This document shows, in pieces, positions 41,106-50,075 of a stretch of DNA of 64,000 nt. The notes below the pieces were generated by a model, which was not told the DNA's origin, did not search any database, and worked only from the letters and a program-made list of their open reading frames with translations. Position numbers and translations under genes: made by a program. Within the stretch, counting starts at the first letter, position 1; the number at the start of each line of letters is the position of its first letter. The stretch is from Ardenticatenales bacterium (GTDB lineage: Bacteria > Chloroflexota > Anaerolineae > Promineifilales > Promineifilaceae): contig JACKBL010000001.1 in the NCBI GenBank assembly GCA_020634515.1, positions 186,001 to 250,000 on the forward strand, read 5' to 3'.

Positions 41106-42314
41106 TCAGGCCGGAGCCGCCGCCATGATGGCCCGGATCTGCTCCATGTGGTCATGGTTGTGCAGGGGCGTAAACAAAACCCCCTGGCCGATGCGCAAAT
41201 ACGCGCTCTTGCGAGCGACGAAGGCGTCGGGCAGCCCCGCTACCAGGGCTACCGTCTCCGACTCCGCCACCTTTAGCGCCGCTAACAATGCATGGACTGA
41301 GCCATGCGTGGCAATCGCCGCGTTCAAACGGACCGGATCATTGCTGGCGAAGCCGGCACGAGCCGTATCAACAACTTCGCACGTAATCCAGTTCTGCAAG
41401 TCTCGCTCGCCACAAAGCAGGTGAGCCAGCACTTGTTTGATGCTCCATTCCTCTGCGGTGGGAGAGCGATTCGCGAGTTCCTCACTAATGCCTTGCAGCA
41501 TGGCTTCCAGTTCTGCATCCAACTGTGCGTACATCTCCGTCAGCCGCGCCGCCAACGCCGGGGCTGTATCCGGTACATCTGGACTGGGGCGCGCCGATAG
41601 TGTTAACATAATGGTGTGCTTTTCCGCGCCGCGATAAAATGTGAGGGGGACGTTGTCCCCCGCTTGCTTCTGGCGCAAGATGGGGGCCAGCGATTGGAAG
41701 GTCTCCAATTTTGCCCCGGCCATTTCTACGAGCATGTCGCCTCTTTGCAGACCGGCGGCGTCCGCGCCTGTGCCGGCAACGGCGCCGTTGATCTGAAGAC
41801 CATAACTCACCGGGATGCCCAGGCTTTGCGCCAGTTCTGGCGTATTTGGCGCGGCAGGCATGATGCCCATGAAGGGTAGACGGGCTACGCGCAGGTCGAT
41901 GCCCGTTTCCAGCACGGATTGCAGGTTTTCCAGGCCGGTTTCCCAGCCTTCGCGGATGGCCTGGCGCAGGCGCGCGCCTGCTTCGTCCGCGGGGATGCCG
42001 CTATGGGTCAGGGTTAGTTGCGTACCGGATTGTGCCGGCATAAAAACAACATGCACCTGTGTCACAAAAGGATCGCCCATGCCTTGCCACACAAAAGTGA
42101 CATGCTCATTTGGCCCCAGACTCACGTAATGGCCGCAGGCGTAATACTGTTGCTGCTGCCAAAACCAATAGAGGCGTCCCTGGACAACCGGTGCGGCTTC
42201 GGCAACGTCGCAGAGCCACTCTTGCCAGGCATTGGCGCTGGTGAAGGCGCGATAAACTTGTTCTGTTGGCGCGTGAATGAGGCGTTGGAATTCAAGAAAA
42301 CTGTTTTCAGCCAT
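41106..42314 (-). CDS. AHSA1/SRPBCC-PDZ-DinB three-domain protein
   Basis: This encodes 402 residues starting MAENSFLEFQRLIHAPTEQVYRAFTS, with an AAAGGAG site upstream. Residues 1-140 are an AHSA1-type SRPBCC domain (WLCDVAEAAPVVQGRLYWFW, GWETGLENLQSVLETG). Residues ~165-245 form a PDZ domain (VSYGLQINGAVAGTGADAAGLQRGDMLVEMAGAKLETFQSLAPIL, family pattern). Residues ~260-402 are DinB-like with a possible metal His triad (VLAHLLCGERDL, HNHDHMEQI). It has no signal peptide, so this PDZ would be cytoplasmic, which is unusual. Function unknown. Confidence 0.72.
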   Translation of the reverse strand: MAENSFLEFQRLIHAPTEQVYRAFTSANAWQEWLCDVAEAAPVVQGRLYWFWQQQQYYACGHYVSLGPNEHVTFVWQGMGDPFVTQVHVVFMPAQSGTQLTLTHSGIPADEAGARLRQAIREGWETGLENLQSVLETGIDLRVARLPFMGIMPAAPNTPELAQSLGIPVSYGLQINGAVAGTGADAAGLQRGDMLVEMAGAKLETFQSLAPILRQKQAGDNVPLTFYRGAEKHTIMLTLSARPSPDVPDTAPALAARLTEMYAQLDAELEAMLQGISEELANRSPTAEEWSIKQVLAHLLCGERDLQNWITCEVVDTARAGFASNDPVRLNAAIATHGSVHALLAALKVAESETVALVAGLPDAFVARKSAYLRIGQGVLFTPLHNHDHMEQIRAIMAAAPA

Positions 42315-42622
42315 TGTTTTATGCTCCTTTGGGATAGAAAGATATGGAAACAGCACCCGGATAGAGCGCCGCGCTCTCCGAGCGATTCTCATTGGAGGAG
42401 GAGGACCATATATTAGATATTTGTCTAACAAGAATGATAACAAATAGCGGGCACTTGTCAAGCGTCAGTTTCCCGCACATCGCCACCGTCCAACACAAAA
42501 AGCAAATAGCGGACAAGTCGCCCCGCAATTCTCCATGGCTCTTTGGGAACTCGCGGGGTCTTGGCCTAAATAGAGAGCGGAGTGGAGACTTTAGAATGAG
42601 AATGGCGGCAAGTTGACGCTAC
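42315..42622. promoter_or_regulatory. Intergenic region with AT-rich putative operator
   Basis: TTAGATATTTGTCTAA (42412-42427) is an inverted repeat in the only AT-rich patch of the gap, upstream of the AHSA1-PDZ-DinB gene. It could be a promoter/operator for that gene, perhaps for the nearby ArsR-like regulator. A fragment of the GAGTGGAGACTTTAG repeat follows at 42580. Confidence 0.35.
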
Positions 42623-43003
42623 TCACTCTCCTCTATCTGCGTGCCGCTGGATAAACTCCAGGCGGTTGCCAAAAGGGTCGCGGATTTCAAAGCGGTCGGC
42701 GGCGGGGATAGGAATCGATGTTTCCACGGTCACGTTCGCCTCCGCCAGCCGACGTCGCCACTCCGCCAGGTCCGTGACCGCCAACGCCACGTGCGCCTTC
42801 GTGCGCCAGCGATCCACGCCGTCTTCCACGCCTACATGCAACTCCTGCGCCCCCAGCCGCACCCAAAACCCACCCCGCCCTTGCAGCGAAGCGGGCTTTT
42901 CCACTTCCGGCAACCCCAACAAGTGTACATAAAATTGACGGCCTTGCGCTTCCGCGCCGCGCGGAATTGTGATTTGCGCGTGATCAATACCCGTTATTGT
43001 CAT
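42623..43003 (-). CDS. VOC-family (glyoxalase-fold) protein
   Basis: This is a 126-residue single-module VOC protein: ITGIDHAQITIPRGAEAQGRQFYVHLLGL, FWVRLGAQELHVGVED, HVALAVTDLAEWRRRL, RFEIRDPFGNRLEFIQ. The His and Glu residues match the metal-binding positions of the fold. Substrate unknown; it is not a known resistance or glyoxalase I sequence by motif. Confidence 0.82.
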   Translation of the reverse strand: MTITGIDHAQITIPRGAEAQGRQFYVHLLGLPEVEKPASLQGRGGFWVRLGAQELHVGVEDGVDRWRTKAHVALAVTDLAEWRRRLAEANVTVETSIPIPAADRFEIRDPFGNRLEFIQRHADRGE

Positions 43004-43013
43004 ATAATTCTCC

Positions 43014-43062
43014 TAACTGTTAAGCCAGATTGGACCAATTTTCAGAGAGCGTTCGTCGTTAC
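43014..43062. repeat. Deleted copy of the GATTGGACCAATT hairpin repeat
   Basis: TAACTGTTAAGCCAGATTGG runs directly into the CAGAGAGCGTTCGTCGTTAC end; the middle and second arm are missing, the same type of deletion as at 39529. Confidence 0.6.
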
Positions 43063-43160
43063 TAATTCTCCTGATATTTCTAACAATTGCCTTTGTGCCA
43101 CGAGGCATCAACCGGGCGGGGCGCACCATCAACTGATAACCATACTTGAAGGAGGGTCAC

Positions 43161-43961
43161 ATGAATTGGGTCAGCTTTTTTTTCGGCGCTTTTGTTGGCT
43201 TCATTGTTGAATGGGTCATAGACCTATTTTATTGGCGACGGCAGCATGGGCAAACAGCGGCGGAACTGGACGCGGCGCGCGCGGAGATGCGCGATATGGA
43301 TGCCCGTTTCCAGGAGAGCTTGCGCACGACCAAAGCTGCCGAGCGTGAAATGGAAGCAGCCAGGGCCAGCCTGACCAGCACGACAAACGAATTGAATATC
43401 TTGAAGGAACAGCTTGCCGGGGCGCAGGCCGCGGGGGAAACCGCTGTGGCGCAGTTGGCGGAATGCCGCGAACATTTGCAGGCCAATGAAGCGGACGTGG
43501 CTCAGTTGACGGCGCGCCTGGGCGAAGCCGACGAAACGATTGCCACGCTGCGGGCGGAACTGCAGGCGGCGCAGGCGGAGGTCAGCACTCTGGCGCAAAA
43601 GCTGGCGGCAATGGAGACAACCGCAACAGATGCGACGCGGAATGTTGTCGCGGAAGCGGAGAACGACGCCGCTGCACCACCCCCGCCCGACAATCTGACG
43701 AAAATTGAAGGCGTGGGTCCGAAAATCGCGGGATTGCTGAATCAGGCGGGAATTATGACTTTTGCCCAACTGGCGCAGGCGGAAGTCGGTCACTTGCAGG
43801 GCATCCTGGCTGAAGGCGGCCCTCGTTTCCAACTGGCGGATCCGGGCAGTTGGCCGGAGCAGGCGACGCTGGCCGCCGCGGGGGATTGGGAGGCGTTGCG
43901 TCGCCTGCAGGATAATCTCAAAGGCGGACGCAGCGCCAGAGACGCCGCGCAGCCGCTGTAA
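43161..43961 (+). CDS. Membrane-anchored coiled-coil protein with helix-hairpin-helix domain
   Basis: This is a 266-residue protein with a GGAGGGT site before the ATG. A membrane helix at 3-22 precedes a long alanine/glutamate coiled coil (25-160). A C-terminal helix-hairpin-helix follows (NLTKIEGVGPKIAGLLNQAGIMTFAQLAQAEVGHLQGIL, family pattern). The (L-T-x-I-x-G-V/I-G-P-K) unit is shared with many otherwise unrelated bacterial proteins and may bind DNA or protein. Function unknown; it is followed by a GCGCATCCG repeat. Confidence 0.72.
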   Translation: MNWVSFFFGAFVGFIVEWVIDLFYWRRQHGQTAAELDAARAEMRDMDARFQESLRTTKAAEREMEAARASLTSTTNELNILKEQLAGAQAAGETAVAQLAECREHLQANEADVAQLTARLGEADETIATLRAELQAAQAEVSTLAQKLAAMETTATDATRNVVAEAENDAAAPPPPDNLTKIEGVGPKIAGLLNQAGIMTFAQLAQAEVGHLQGILAEGGPRFQLADPGSWPEQATLAAAGDWEALRRLQDNLKGGRSARDAAQPL

Positions 43962-43975
43962 CTGCCATTTGCGTT

Positions 43976-44050
43976 AAGGGCGCATCCGTTAATGAAGGCT
44001 TCTCTCGGGAATTGACGGATGCGCTTGAAGGGTTCTTGTGTATTGGAAAG
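43976..44050. repeat. GCGCATCCGTTAAT hairpin repeat, copy at stop codon
   Basis: AAGGGCGCATCCGTTAATGA ... GGAATTGACGGATGCGCTTG pairs its arms (GCGCATCCGT/ACGGATGCGC). A near-identical copy at 60268-60321 also begins right after a stop codon, so these behave like REP elements. Past it, 44150-44216 holds the TGAGCCTG/CAGGCTCA repeat. Confidence 0.75.
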
Positions 44051-44240
44051 TCCAAAGTTAATCCTAAGTGGGTCGGCTGAAGTCGCCACGCCCCAAACGT
44101 CGGTGTCCTGTAGGCTATTTGAGGATGTGGACGTAACGACCAGGCCCGCTGCCTGAGCTTGTGGCAGGCGGGATGGGCGTCGACAGGCTCAGCCCACGAG
44201 AGAGTTAGCCGTAACACGCAAGCAAGGTGGTGTGATTGAT

Positions 44241-44393
44241 ATGGATAATGAACGTGTGCCACGGGAAGTGTTGGCTTACGATGTGGTGAAGTTGATTGTG
44301 GCCCTGGCGCTGCTGGGGATTACGGGGATGCTGCTCTTGCAGGCGACGGGTGGCCAGGCGGCTGCCTGGTTGCCGTTGCCGTTGCTGATGTAG
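44241..44393 (+). CDS. Small single-helix membrane protein
   Basis: This is a 50-residue ORF (MDNERVPREVLAYDVVKLIV...) with one hydrophobic helix at about residues 17-35. An AAGGTGG site lies 11 bases upstream and a strong terminator 28 bases downstream, which supports a real gene. Function unknown. Confidence 0.6.
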   Translation: MDNERVPREVLAYDVVKLIVALALLGITGMLLLQATGGQAAAWLPLPLLM

Positions 44394-44418
44394 CGACGGT
44401 TTCGTTGGATGTGGTTGC

Positions 44419-44449
44419 GAAAGCCCAACCAGAGGGTTGGGCTTTTTGT
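44419..44449 (+). terminator. Rho-independent terminator of the small membrane protein gene
   Basis: AAAGCCCAACC/GGTTGGGCTTT with a four-base loop followed by TTTG. Confidence 0.8.
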
Positions 44450-44462
44450 TTGAGGGCGTGGT

Positions 44463-45080
44463 TTATGCGCCAAAGAGGCCGTCGCGGAGGAGAATGCCGG
44501 CAAAAACCACCAACACCACCATACTCACAAACATCAATCCCCGCCGCACGCGCCACCCCAACCGCCGCGCCTGATGAAAAACCCCCACCATCACGGCCAT
44601 ACCCGCCAGGAAAATCCCGTAGAAGCCCAACAAGAAAAGCGTGGCGTGCGCGGCGGACTGCCGCCAGGCGACCAGCAGCAGCGGCCCGTTCACCAATCCC
44701 CAAAAAAGGTAAGGTCCTGGACTGAGCAGATTCATGACCACGGCGCGGCGCAGACTGGATACACGCGCTTCAGGGGCGGGCGTCGCGGCGGTTGGCTCCC
44801 GTAGTTGCCGCCAGACGCCCCAGGCCAGATAGAGCACGAACAATCCGCCGACCACGCTCAACCCCCGTGTGATGGCCGCCGGGAGTTGGTCAAGCAGAAA
44901 CGTCATCACCAGGATGATGGGCGCGTCGGAGATGAGGGGGGCCAGGATGACGGGTAGCCCGCGCCGCCAGCCACCCGCCAGCGATTCGGAGACGAGGAAC
45001 GCTTGCAGCGGTCCGGGCGCGCCCGCCGCCGTCAGCCCCAGTCCCGCCCCTCGTAGGAAGAATTCGAGCGGCGTCATCAT
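44463..45080 (-). CDS. LysE-type amino acid/metabolite exporter
   Basis: This is a 205-residue protein with about six membrane helices. The N-terminal GLGLTAAGAPGPLQAFLVSESLAGGWRRGL, PVILAPLISDAPIILVMTFLL, and the central LSPGPYLFWGLVNGPLL match LysE/RhtB exporters, which export amino acids or small cations by proton exchange. Substrate not identifiable. Confidence 0.8.
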   Translation of the reverse strand: MMTPLEFFLRGAGLGLTAAGAPGPLQAFLVSESLAGGWRRGLPVILAPLISDAPIILVMTFLLDQLPAAITRGLSVVGGLFVLYLAWGVWRQLREPTAATPAPEARVSSLRRAVVMNLLSPGPYLFWGLVNGPLLLVAWRQSAAHATLFLLGFYGIFLAGMAVMVGVFHQARRLGWRVRRGLMFVSMVVLVVFAGILLRDGLFGA

Positions 45081-45247
45081 TGCGAATGGACAAGGCCTTG
45101 TTCCACCGATTGATGTGGATGAGAACGGGGATGTTTATTCATGTTAGCGGATGAACGACGATGAGAATGCCCTCAATTGCTTTGGGACCGGATGAGCCAT
45201 TTGCTTTTCTTCCTTGGACGGAAAGGCGGCGCAGTGCATCATTTGTA

Positions 45248-46369
45248 TCATGCCGGCAGCAACAAGTGCAAGTCGCCGAATTCATGCCAGAGATATTTTT
45301 CGCGCAGGGCGGCGGCGTAGCATTGGCGCAGATGGGGCAGCCCGGCCAGCGTTTGCAGCATGGCCAGGTGCGTGGCGCGGGGTTCGTGGAATCCGGTGAG
45401 CATGCCGTTGACGACGCGCAGGCCGCGGTCTGGGGTGATGATGAGGTCGGTCCAACCGCTGCCGGCATTTACCCGACCATCACCATCTGCCACACTCTCC
45501 AGCGCCCGTACCGCCGTCGTGCCCACGGCAATTATCCGCCCCCCATTTTCCCGCGCAAAATTCACCAGCCGCGCCGAAGCCGGCGGCACCTCGAAGTATT
45601 CCGGGTAAGGGGGTTCGTCCGCCTCCAGGCTGGCTACCCCCGTGTGCAGCAGCAGCGGCGCGAAGAGGACGCCCCGCGCCACCAGCCGCGTCATCAACGT
45701 CGGCGTGAAGGCGCGGCCGGCGGAAGGCATCTCCGCGCTGCCCATGCGCGTGGCGTAAACTGTCTGGTAGTAGCTGCCCGGCCACCCCTGGGGCACGTAG
45801 TTGTAGCGGATAGGGCTGCCATGTTGTTGGAGGTAGCGGCCAATGCGTGCCGGCAAATCCAGCCGCGCCCGCCACAAACGGACATGCTCCGAATGCTCAC
45901 TGTAGGGCGCGAGCAGCGTGGCGCTGCCCCCTGCCGGCAGCGTCAGGCATTCGCCGGCGCTGGCCGTGAAGAGAGGCAGCGTTCCTTTGTCTCCCGGTTG
46001 GCGCGGCTCTACCACCCATGTATCCGTGTCCAGACGGTTGGAAAGATGCAGCCGCACGGTTGTGTTGTCGGCGCGGCGCGCGGGCAGGGCGGCATTGAGT
46101 GTGCCGCTGGTGTTGATGATCAGGAGGTCGCCCGCACGCAGGAAGCCGGGCAGGTCACGGAACTGGCTGTGTTGGATGCGGTCGGTCGCGGACACCTGTT
46201 CGCGGCGCGGAAAATAGGAAACCAGCAGACGCACTTCGTCGCGGGCGAGGCCGCGGGCTTCGGGCGGGGTTCCTGCTTCCAGTTCCGCCGGAAGGTCAAA
46301 CGCCAGCGATCCCGTGAGGCGCGCGGGCGGCGGGGCTGTGGCGGGCGCAAATGTCATGGTGGGCAGCAT
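45248..46369 (-). CDS. QueA-like S-adenosylmethionine:tRNA ribosyltransferase-isomerase (divergent)
   Basis: This encodes 373 residues from the ATG overlapping the SDR stop (TGATG). The QueA pattern is present but degenerate: LAFDLPAELEAGTPPE, FRAGDLLIINTSGTLNAALPAR in place of the usual NDTRVIPAR, YVPQGWPGSYYQTVYATRMGSAEMPSAGRAFTPTLM, LHTGVASLEADEP, EYFEVPPASARLVNFARENGGRIIAVGTTAVRALES. QueA transfers ribosyl from SAM to preQ1 in tRNA. The missing NDTR block suggests a paralog; the upstream 87-residue extension of the frame is inside the SDR gene. Confidence 0.75.
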   Translation of the reverse strand: MLPTMTFAPATAPPPARLTGSLAFDLPAELEAGTPPEARGLARDEVRLLVSYFPRREQVSATDRIQHSQFRDLPGFLRAGDLLIINTSGTLNAALPARRADNTTVRLHLSNRLDTDTWVVEPRQPGDKGTLPLFTASAGECLTLPAGGSATLLAPYSEHSEHVRLWRARLDLPARIGRYLQQHGSPIRYNYVPQGWPGSYYQTVYATRMGSAEMPSAGRAFTPTLMTRLVARGVLFAPLLLHTGVASLEADEPPYPEYFEVPPASARLVNFARENGGRIIAVGTTAVRALESVADGDGRVNAGSGWTDLIITPDRGLRVVNGMLTGFHEPRATHLAMLQTLAGLPHLRQCYAAALREKYLWHEFGDLHLLLPA

Positions 46370-47082
46370 CAGGACACCTCCCTTTGCGCCACTTCGCGGG
46401 CGACATAGCGACCACTGGGCCAATCGCCGTCGAGGAGGCGGCGGAAACCGGGCACGCTGGCTTCGGGCAGCGGGCGGTCGCTGATGTCTTCGCCGGGGAA
46501 GGCTTCCTGGTGCATGGTGGTGCGCATGTCGCCCGGATCGACCCAGTAGACGCGCCAGTGGGGATTTTCGGCGGCCAGGATGTGGGAGAGTTGGTCCAGG
46601 GCGGCTTTGCCACTGCCGTAGCCGCCCCAACCGGGGTAGGCTTCCACGGCGGCGTCGCTGGTGACGTTGATAATGCGGGCGTGGGGTTTGAGGGTGTGGC
46701 GGACGGCTTGCAGGATGCCCAGTGGGGCGATGACGTTGACGTGGTAGAGGTGGAGGAGGGTTTCCAGGGGGTAGTTGAGGAGGGCGGGTTGGGGGGTGGG
46801 GCCGAGAATGCCGGCATTGTTCACCACCACATCCAGCCCCCCCAAATCCGCCGCCGCCCGCGCCAGATCCGCCCGATGCGCCGCGTCAGCCACGTCTCCC
46901 GCCCGTGCCACCACCGTTGTCCATTCGCTCAGCTCCGCTTGCGCCTGCTTCAGGGCCATCGCGCCGCGGGCGTCAATCACCAACTGCCACCCCTCCAACG
47001 CCAATGCGCGCGCCAGCGCCAATCCCAGTCCCCGCGACGCCCCCGTGATCAAGGCTGTTCGTGTCCCATTTGTCCGTATCAT
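46369..47082 (-). CDS. Short-chain dehydrogenase/reductase
   Basis: This encodes about 237 residues. Nucleotide-binding TALITGASRGLGLALARAL, NNAG in VVVNNAGILGP, and catalytic Tyr/Lys in GYGSGKAAL are SDR hallmarks. The ATG at 47082 has GAGGTGA eight bases upstream; a GTG at 47091 lies inside that site. It overlaps the QueA-like gene, but the substrate is unknown. Confidence 0.82.
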   Translation of the reverse strand: MIRTNGTRTALITGASRGLGLALARALALEGWQLVIDARGAMALKQAQAELSEWTTVVARAGDVADAAHRADLARAAADLGGLDVVVNNAGILGPTPQPALLNYPLETLLHLYHVNVIAPLGILQAVRHTLKPHARIINVTSDAAVEAYPGWGGYGSGKAALDQLSHILAAENPHWRVYWVDPGDMRTTMHQEAFPGEDISDRPLPEASVPGFRRLLDGDWPSGRYVAREVAQREVS

Positions 47083-47439
47083 GATATTCACCTCGAATGA
47101 AGCATGACAGGCGACAGTGGATGCGCGCAGAAAGTGTCAGCAACTCACGAGCCTGTCCTGAGAAAAGGACGCGGATGAAATCGGCATTTGCGTGATCGGC
47201 GCCATCTGTGACTGTTTCTATCTCACAGAACTTGTTGCCTGCCGCCTGGGTTTTCGGTTTTCTTATGCTTCATTCTAGGATCAGGGCGGCTCACCCACAT
47301 TGATCGGGGGACGAGTTTCCTCACCGGCCAATAGAACGGCTTCCTTACCTGTCCCCAGGTACAGGCGAGGAAGTGGCTTTCGTACGGCTGTGTGCGCCAG
47401 CAGCGCGCACAGCCAGATTGATGGTTTCTTGCGCTGCCG
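47083..47439. other. Intergenic region downstream of the arylsulfotransferase-like gene
   Basis: Nothing convincing is seen; the SDR promoter should lie near its left end. Confidence 0.35.
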
Positions 47440-47441
47440 GC

Positions 47442-47486
47442 AAAAAAAACTCCGCCCCGATCACGTGCATGATCTGGGCGGAGTCT
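47442..47486 (-). terminator. Strong terminator of the arylsulfotransferase-like gene
   Basis: ACTCCGCCC-GATCA.../TGATC-GGGCGGAGT long stem followed on the minus strand by eight T. Confidence 0.85.
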
Positions 47487-47540
47487 CCGTGAGAAGTATT
47501 CAGGTGTAACCCGCTTGCGGCGCGTCACACCAAAACAGGC

Positions 47541-49406
47541 TTATTTGCCGGCATAGTCCAGCGGATTAATCAAGTCGGTGATCGGCGGGCCACCAGGCTT
47601 GGAGTACAGGTTCACCATACGCCAGGAGCGATACGCGCCCAGTTCCAGCAGCAAGCTGTAGTTGGTCGTGCCGTCGGGCGACACATCTTGCGCGGTGCTG
47701 AGCAGATACTCGCCAAGAGGCTGAATGCCGGAATTGAAGTGGTAGTTGCCATTGGACAACTTCTGCGCGCTGCCGACGGCGAAGGAATAGTTGCCCAGGT
47801 TGGCATTGAGCACCAGAGAGGCCGTCATCGCGTTCTCGTCGATTTCAAAGACCTGACCGCGGCTGTAGCACTCCGTCGGAACGGCGCCGCAGCGCGTGTT
47901 GCCGTTGTCAAAGATGACAATGCGGTTGTTGGTTACGTAGTTTGCGTCGTGCTGGTGCGAATTCCAGGGATACGGGTCTGGATCGTTGATGGTGAAGTCG
48001 CCATCGGGTCCCAGACGCCAGATAACGCTGCCGTCGCCTGTGCCATTGGCGTAGTTGATTTTGATCACCCAGTCCTGGTGACGCATGGAGAGGATGAGAT
48101 TGCCATCCGGCGTGTAGGAGATGGAATTGGAATGTGTCCAGTCATTGGCGATGACATCCAGCAAGACGGGCGGACAGCCGGGTGACTGATGGGTGCATGT
48201 TTCGCCCAAGACGGCCGCACGGTATTGATCCAGGTGATCAAAAGCGTTCCAGGCCCACACAACTTGCCAATCCTGGTCCAGAATGATGATGTAATCGCCG
48301 ACAACGTCCACGGGGCCGGGGCCTTGCACGTCCACGAGGATGCGTTCGTTGGACCCCAGCAGGGCGTAGTAGCCATTGGCCATCTTGCGGGCTTCGTGAT
48401 GGAAAGAGGAGAAGTAATCGGTGTGCCCCATGGCCGCCAACTGGTCGTTAATGGATTCGACAGTGGTCTCACGCACGATGTTGCCCGCCAGGTCCACTTC
48501 GCGCATGATCTGGCCTTCCAGGTCGCCGCGGTCGTGGCGGATGAGGAAGGTGCCGCCGGGAACGGGGTAGAAGAGTTGCGCTTCGTTAAGGTCATGCGCG
48601 TAGTACCAGACAGTACGCCCAAGCAAGTCTTTGGCCTGGGGGTAAGCCGGGACGACATCCGTACCGAGGATGGGTGTGACAAGGACGAGGTTTTCGGCGT
48701 AGCTGGTCTGCGCGTTCGGGGGGATGTAGGGGTAGGCGAAGGTCTTGGTTACGGGGACCGTGCCGGCAACAAAGAACTTCAGCGGACCGGTGGAAACAGG
48801 ATTGCCCTGCGCGTTGAAAGTCTGGTGCAGCATGAAATAGAGGGCATTCTCGTGCATCCCGCCGACGTAGAAGTTCATCGTGTGAACGTCGTCGCACGGT
48901 TTCTTGTCCGTGGAAGAGGGGCGCGACGTTTGGAATTCAATGAAGACAACGCGCATGGAATAGCCGGCCGGGCATTTGGGCGCGCTGTAGAGAGCCACCA
49001 GATTGTTGGTTGAAGGAGAAACGGTGGGAGACAGCGGCGCGCGCGGTGAAACAAGGTAGACGAGCGAGGTGGACGTGACCTGACCTGTATTGCGGTTCTT
49101 CGCGCTGGCCTGGACAATATACAGACCATCATCAATCGGTGCCCAGGTCAACAAGTTGTCCGGGGTGTAGTCGAAGAGAATGCGCATACTCTCGCCCTGA
49201 CGACCTACGGTAAGGCGATACAGGTAAGGATCCTGGTCATCAACGCCGATGGCCCAATTGATGGGCGTACCCACAAGCTGCCCGCTGGGCAGATCGGGCG
49301 TCAGCGTTACAACGACGTCCGGTGCGCCTGCTTCCTGTTCCTGAGCAAACGCCGCGGGAACGGCAAGCAAAAGCGCAGCCATTAGCAGAAAGAATACTTT
49401 TTTCAC
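47541..49406 (-). CDS. Secreted arylsulfotransferase (AssT)-family protein
   Basis: This encodes about 621 residues from a GTG start with GGAGG five bases upstream. The first 21 residues are a signal peptide (KKVFFLLMAALLLAVPAAFAQ). After an Ig-like N-terminal region (PDLPSGQLVGTPINWAIGVDD; NTGQVTSTSLVYLVSP) comes the beta-propeller: FSSFHHEARKMANGYYALLGS, IIILDQDWQVVWAWNAFDHLD, NDWTHSNSISYTPDGNLILSMRHQDWVIKIN, VIWRLG, HQHDANYVTNNRIVIFDNGN. The His residues match AssT catalytic positions. A sulfate-transfer or surface-binding role outside the cell is likely. An ATG 12 bases earlier would put the GGAGG inside the gene. Confidence 0.78.
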   Translation of the reverse strand: MKKVFFLLMAALLLAVPAAFAQEQEAGAPDVVVTLTPDLPSGQLVGTPINWAIGVDDQDPYLYRLTVGRQGESMRILFDYTPDNLLTWAPIDDGLYIVQASAKNRNTGQVTSTSLVYLVSPRAPLSPTVSPSTNNLVALYSAPKCPAGYSMRVVFIEFQTSRPSSTDKKPCDDVHTMNFYVGGMHENALYFMLHQTFNAQGNPVSTGPLKFFVAGTVPVTKTFAYPYIPPNAQTSYAENLVLVTPILGTDVVPAYPQAKDLLGRTVWYYAHDLNEAQLFYPVPGGTFLIRHDRGDLEGQIMREVDLAGNIVRETTVESINDQLAAMGHTDYFSSFHHEARKMANGYYALLGSNERILVDVQGPGPVDVVGDYIIILDQDWQVVWAWNAFDHLDQYRAAVLGETCTHQSPGCPPVLLDVIANDWTHSNSISYTPDGNLILSMRHQDWVIKINYANGTGDGSVIWRLGPDGDFTINDPDPYPWNSHQHDANYVTNNRIVIFDNGNTRCGAVPTECYSRGQVFEIDENAMTASLVLNANLGNYSFAVGSAQKLSNGNYHFNSGIQPLGEYLLSTAQDVSPDGTTNYSLLLELGAYRSWRMVNLYSKPGGPPITDLINPLDYAGK

Positions 49407-49804
49407 TTTTTCCTCCATCAGGGTGTGAATCGCGCGTTCCGATCAGGCTGTATCGTGTCATACAGAAAGCGGAGAGCTTGTGGAACGCAAAGACAAACAG
49501 TTATAATTGCAGAGGTTGCTTCGAGATTATAGGGTAGGGTAAAACGCTTTGCAAATTATTTCACAAAAAAGTTGTAAATGAGACGGGGGTCCGCATATGA
49601 AAGATTGTCCGCAAAGGAAAACCATAAGCTGAGGCGCGTCATTATGGGCGAAAATAGTCACGGATTGCGCGGATGACGCGGATTCTTGTTTTGTTCGCAA
49701 ACGGGTACGCTGCCGGCATCGCCAACTGCCGGCTTATTAATCGTCAATTCTCTTTCAGGCAAGTTGAAAACTCGCCCTACCCGGTCTTTTCCGAGGAGAC
49801 AGCA
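49407..49804. other. Intergenic region, left part
   Basis: It should hold the promoter of the arylsulfotransferase-like gene. Two TGCCGGC motifs near 49710 and 49727; no gene. Confidence 0.35.
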
Positions 49805-50062
49805 CGCGCCGCCGCGCACCACCAATGAATGAAAATAGCGCGGTTGACGGGCGACGCTTCCACCAAGTAATCGTCCAAAATTAACTTACTGAGATTGGTC
49901 CAATCTTCAAGATTGGACCAATCTTAAAAACGGGAAGTTGTTTATAGACGGTCACCAACTGTCAACTGACCACTACCCACCGCCCACTGTCACATGAGAA
50001 CATCTTCCCGGAAGCTGCTCTCCAGGGCCATTATCCGTGACGAAGCTTCCGGGAAGATTATT
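49805..50062. repeat. Mosaic of repeats including a single 67-bp-type hairpin unit
   Basis: In order: AAAATAGCGCGGTTGACGGG (as before mdh), an inverted repeat GATTGGTCCAATC/GATTGGACCAATC, AACTGTCAACTGACCACTAC, and one hairpin unit ATCTTCCCGGAAGCT...AGCTTCCGGGAAGAT (49997-50060). The same modules occur at 20302-20830 in another order. Confidence 0.7.
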
Positions 50063-50075
50063 TTCGAAGAAGTTA

